This document shows positions 20,306 through 21,866 of a DNA stretch of 21,866 nt, in pieces (positions within the stretch are counted from its first letter, which is position 1; each line of letters starts with the position of its first letter). This DNA comes from Chloroflexota bacterium (GTDB taxonomy: Bacteria > Chloroflexota > Limnocylindria > Limnocylindrales > CSP1-4): the NCBI GenBank assembly GCA_017882025.1, contig JADGQG010000007.1, forward strand, positions 1 to 21,866. The letters are read 5' to 3'. Both the position numbers and the translations under genes were made by a program. The notes below the pieces were generated by a model. The model was not told where the DNA came from, searched no databases, and saw only the letters and a program-made list of their open reading frames with translations.

Positions 20306-20895
20306 GCGCGCCCCGCGATCCCGCCGCCCCGTCCCCGTTGCCCGGCGTCAGTTGGGGCCGGATCACCCGCCATCTCGACGAGCGCGGGAGCTTCCGCGAA
20401 CTCTGGCGGGCCGGGGCCTTTGGTTCGCTCGACGCGGCCGCGACCGGCCTCCCGGGAGCGGCGTTCATCCAGGCGAACCTCTCGACGTCGGCGGCCGGCG
20501 TGCTGCGCGGCCTCCATTTCCACCGGCGCCAGCTTGACCACTGGATCGTCGCCCGCGGTCGGGCCCTCGTCGCCCTCGTCGACGTGCGGCCGATGATCGA
20601 GAGGCGGGACCCGCGACCGCTCGTGGAGGTTCGCGAGCTCACCGAAGACGGCACCGTCACCATCCCGACCGGCGTCGCCCACGGTTTCCTCGCCCTCGAG
20701 CCACTGGAGCTGGTCTACCTCGTCACGAACGAGTACGACGGCTCGGACGAGCTTGGGTTCGCCTGGGACGACGCGGACGCGAGCGTGCCCTGGCCGGAGG
20801 TTCCCGGCACGCCGGACGGGCGCCCGATTCTCTCCGACCGCGACCGCGCCAACCCGTCGCTTGCCTCGCTGGTGGCCCGCCTCCGCGCGGACTGA
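20302..20895 (+). CDS. rfbC: dTDP-4-dehydrorhamnose 3,5-epimerase (RmlC) family protein
   Basis: RmlC epimerises dTDP-4-keto-6-deoxyglucose at C3 and C5, the step before RmlD. This 197-residue cupin shows D-E-R-G-S-F-R-E, then V-L-R-G-L-H-F with the expected catalytic His72, A-L-V-D-V-R, I-P-T-G-V-A-H-G-F (family IPxGFAHGF, with one Phe to Val change) with H127, and Y-L-V-T-N-E-Y with Y145, followed by L-S-D-R-D-R-A-N-P. The usual basic residue in the Q-G-K-L strand after the catalytic His is replaced by Q-L-D-H, a moderate departure. The gene order completes A-B-D-C, so all four steps of dTDP-L-rhamnose synthesis are encoded. Its ATG overlaps the rfbD stop as ATGA. A 155-base gap follows. 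Confidence 0.92.
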   Translation: MSAPRDPAAPSPLPGVSWGRITRHLDERGSFRELWRAGAFGSLDAAATGLPGAAFIQANLSTSAAGVLRGLHFHRRQLDHWIVARGRALVALVDVRPMIERRDPRPLVEVRELTEDGTVTIPTGVAHGFLALEPLELVYLVTNEYDGSDELGFAWDDADASVPWPEVPGTPDGRPILSDRDRANPSLASLVARLRAD

Positions 20896-20963
20896 CCGCC
20901 CCGGACGGGACCCGGACTGCACCAAACCGCCCGATCCTGGTTCGCCTGTAGCCCGATGGTCGT

Positions 20964-21005
20964 GGGCGATTGAGCCGACCGGGCGATTGAGCCGGCGCCG
21001 CTCAA
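20964..21005 (+). repeat. Direct repeat and inverted repeat upstream of the secreted-protein gene
   Basis: GGGCGATTGAGCCG occurs at 20964-20977 and 20981-20994 (17-base period). The end of the second copy also forms an inverted repeat, TTGAGC (20987-20992) with GCTCAA (21000-21005) across a 7-base loop. It could terminate the rfb operon (no T-tract) or bind a regulator of the next gene, which starts 45 bases further on. Confidence 0.65.
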
Positions 21006-21050
21006 CGGCCATGGTTGTCCTGCTTCGAACGAAACAGGAGTCCCCACATC

Positions 21051-21866
21051 GTGCGTCGTCTGGTTCCCGTGCTTCTCGCTGGCCTGCTGGCCGTCGCCGG
21101 CATCGTGGCGCCGTCCTCGCTCGCGCCCGCCGCGCTGGCGGCCGTCCCGGCCAACCCAAAGATCGTCCTCGTCGTGGGTGCCACCGGCAGCGTCACGCCG
21201 ACGTATCGCAACTACATGGACGTGGTCGCCGCGACCGCGGCCAAGTACAGCACGAACGTTGTGAAGGTCTACAGCCCCAACGCGACGTGGGCCGCCGTCA
21301 AGGCGGCCCTTCAGGGCGCGAACGTCGTGGTCTACATGGGCCACGGGAACGGGTTCCCCAGTCCGTACCGGACCTCGCCGAACCCGGATTCGCAGAACGG
21401 CTTCGGACTCAACGCCGTGGCCGGCCAGGGCGACAACAACAACACCTACTACGGTGAGTCCTACATTGGAAACGAGGTGCGCCTCGCCCCCAATGCCGTC
21501 GTGATCCTGAGCCACCTGTGCTACGCGTCCGGGAACTCGGAGTCCGGCAACGGGGAGCCCACGCTCGATGTCGCGAAGGCCCGCATCGACAACTACGCGG
21601 CCGGGTTCGCCCGCGCGGGTGCATCGACCGTCATCGCGGACGGGCACAACGACCCCTCGTACTATCTCGATGCGCTGTTCACGACGCACCAGACGATGGA
21701 ACAGCTCTGGCGCGCCTATCCGCGGTCCGCCGGGCACGTCTTCCCGTTCGACAGCAGCCGCACGCCGGGCGAGGCAGCGTTCGCCGACCCCGACGGGTTC
21801 AGCGGCGGGGCCGGCAACGGCCTCTCCGGCGCGTTCTCCAGCCACGTCGCCCGGACGTTCGGGGTG
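21051..21866 (+). CDS. Secreted protein with caspase-like (clan CD) His/Cys pattern, 3' end missing
   Basis: The frame is open from the GTG at 21051 to the window end (272 codons, no stop). ACAGGAG at 21034-21040 is a fair ribosome site 10 bases upstream. Residues 1-31 form a signal peptide: basic M-R-R, hydrophobic core L-V-P-V-L-L-A-G-L-L-A-V-A-G-I-V, and an A-L-A-A cleavage region. The mature part starts with strand K-I-V-L-V-V-G-A-T-G. A hydrophobic strand then ends in M-G-H-G-N-G with H98, and a second one (A-V-V-I-L-S-H-L-C-Y-A-S-G) ends at C157. A strand-HG...strand-C order with about 59 residues between is the hallmark of caspase/gingipain/CHAT-type folds, and a third strand (S-T-V-I-A-D-G-H) follows. 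I know of no named family; the protease role is inference. Confidence 0.65.
   Translation, partial: MRRLVPVLLAGLLAVAGIVAPSSLAPAALAAVPANPKIVLVVGATGSVTPTYRNYMDVVAATAAKYSTNVVKVYSPNATWAAVKAALQGANVVVYMGHGNGFPSPYRTSPNPDSQNGFGLNAVAGQGDNNNTYYGESYIGNEVRLAPNAVVILSHLCYASGNSESGNGEPTLDVAKARIDNYAAGFARAGASTVIADGHNDPSYYLDALFTTHQTMEQLWRAYPRSAGHVFPFDSSRTPGEAAFADPDGFSGGAGNGLSGAFSSHVARTFGV

Noticed and set aside
20896..21050. Possible tRNA-like sequence (GGTTCGC) after rfbC
   Set aside because: No cloverleaf arms can be paired around it and no acceptor stem is present.

Overview
This is a continuous stretch of very GC-rich bacterial chromosome. Nearly all genes are on the + strand, codons end in G or C, gene spacing is tight and GTG/TTG starts are common. 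The content (UPF0182 giant membrane protein, cyanobacterial-type GuaB3, F420-type oxidoreductase, DarA-like PII protein, mreB-mreC followed by dTDP-rhamnose genes) and the many CGTANNNT/GGTANNNT boxes just in front of start codons suggest an uncultured Chloroflexota lineage, perhaps Limnocylindria/Ellin6529-like. That placement is inference; no rRNA or marker search was possible. I see no tRNA, rRNA, CRISPR array, insertion sequence or prophage.

Layout. 1-2000: the start of a leftward GAF-like signalling gene, a c-di-AMP receptor (darA), a leftward nitroreductase, then a small ORF coupled to a Nudix hydrolase. 1975-3000: a repeat-rich convergent gap, a 30-bp imperfect inverted repeat, and a leftward gene joining an XRE helix-turn-helix to a PD-(D/E)XK nuclease-like domain. 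3068-6759: a purine block with guaB3, a deazaflavin-type oxidoreductase and guaA, the last with an unusual N-terminal extension of about 120 residues. 6829-12329: a zinc-ribbon protein, an unknown protein, a 1126-residue UPF0182 membrane protein and a multi-pass membrane protein. 12454-14180: a membrane-anchored double zinc-ribbon protein overlapping in frame-space with a CPBP intramembrane protease that lacks a convincing start. 14357-15118: radC. 15187-20895: one apparent operon, mreB-mreC-rfbA-rfbB-rfbD-rfbC, in which every junction from mreC onward overlaps by 1-4 bases. 21051-end: the N-terminal part of a secreted protein with a caspase-like His...Cys arrangement.

How the genes fit together. 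The mreBC-rfbABDC run joins rod-shape control to synthesis of dTDP-L-rhamnose for envelope glycans, with no mreD between them. GuaB3 and GuaA both act at GMP, and the flanking F420-type enzyme may or may not be related. The most consistent regulatory signal is a TANNNT box ending 7-9 bases before the start codon of six genes, which implies leaderless transcripts. Other genes with the same box further upstream (guaB3, guaA, the nitroreductase) have clear Shine-Dalgarno sequences instead. The least explained items are the edge-truncated caspase-like protein, the HTH-nuclease gene with the inverted repeat at its 3' end, the GuaA extension and the zinc-ribbon/CPBP junction.
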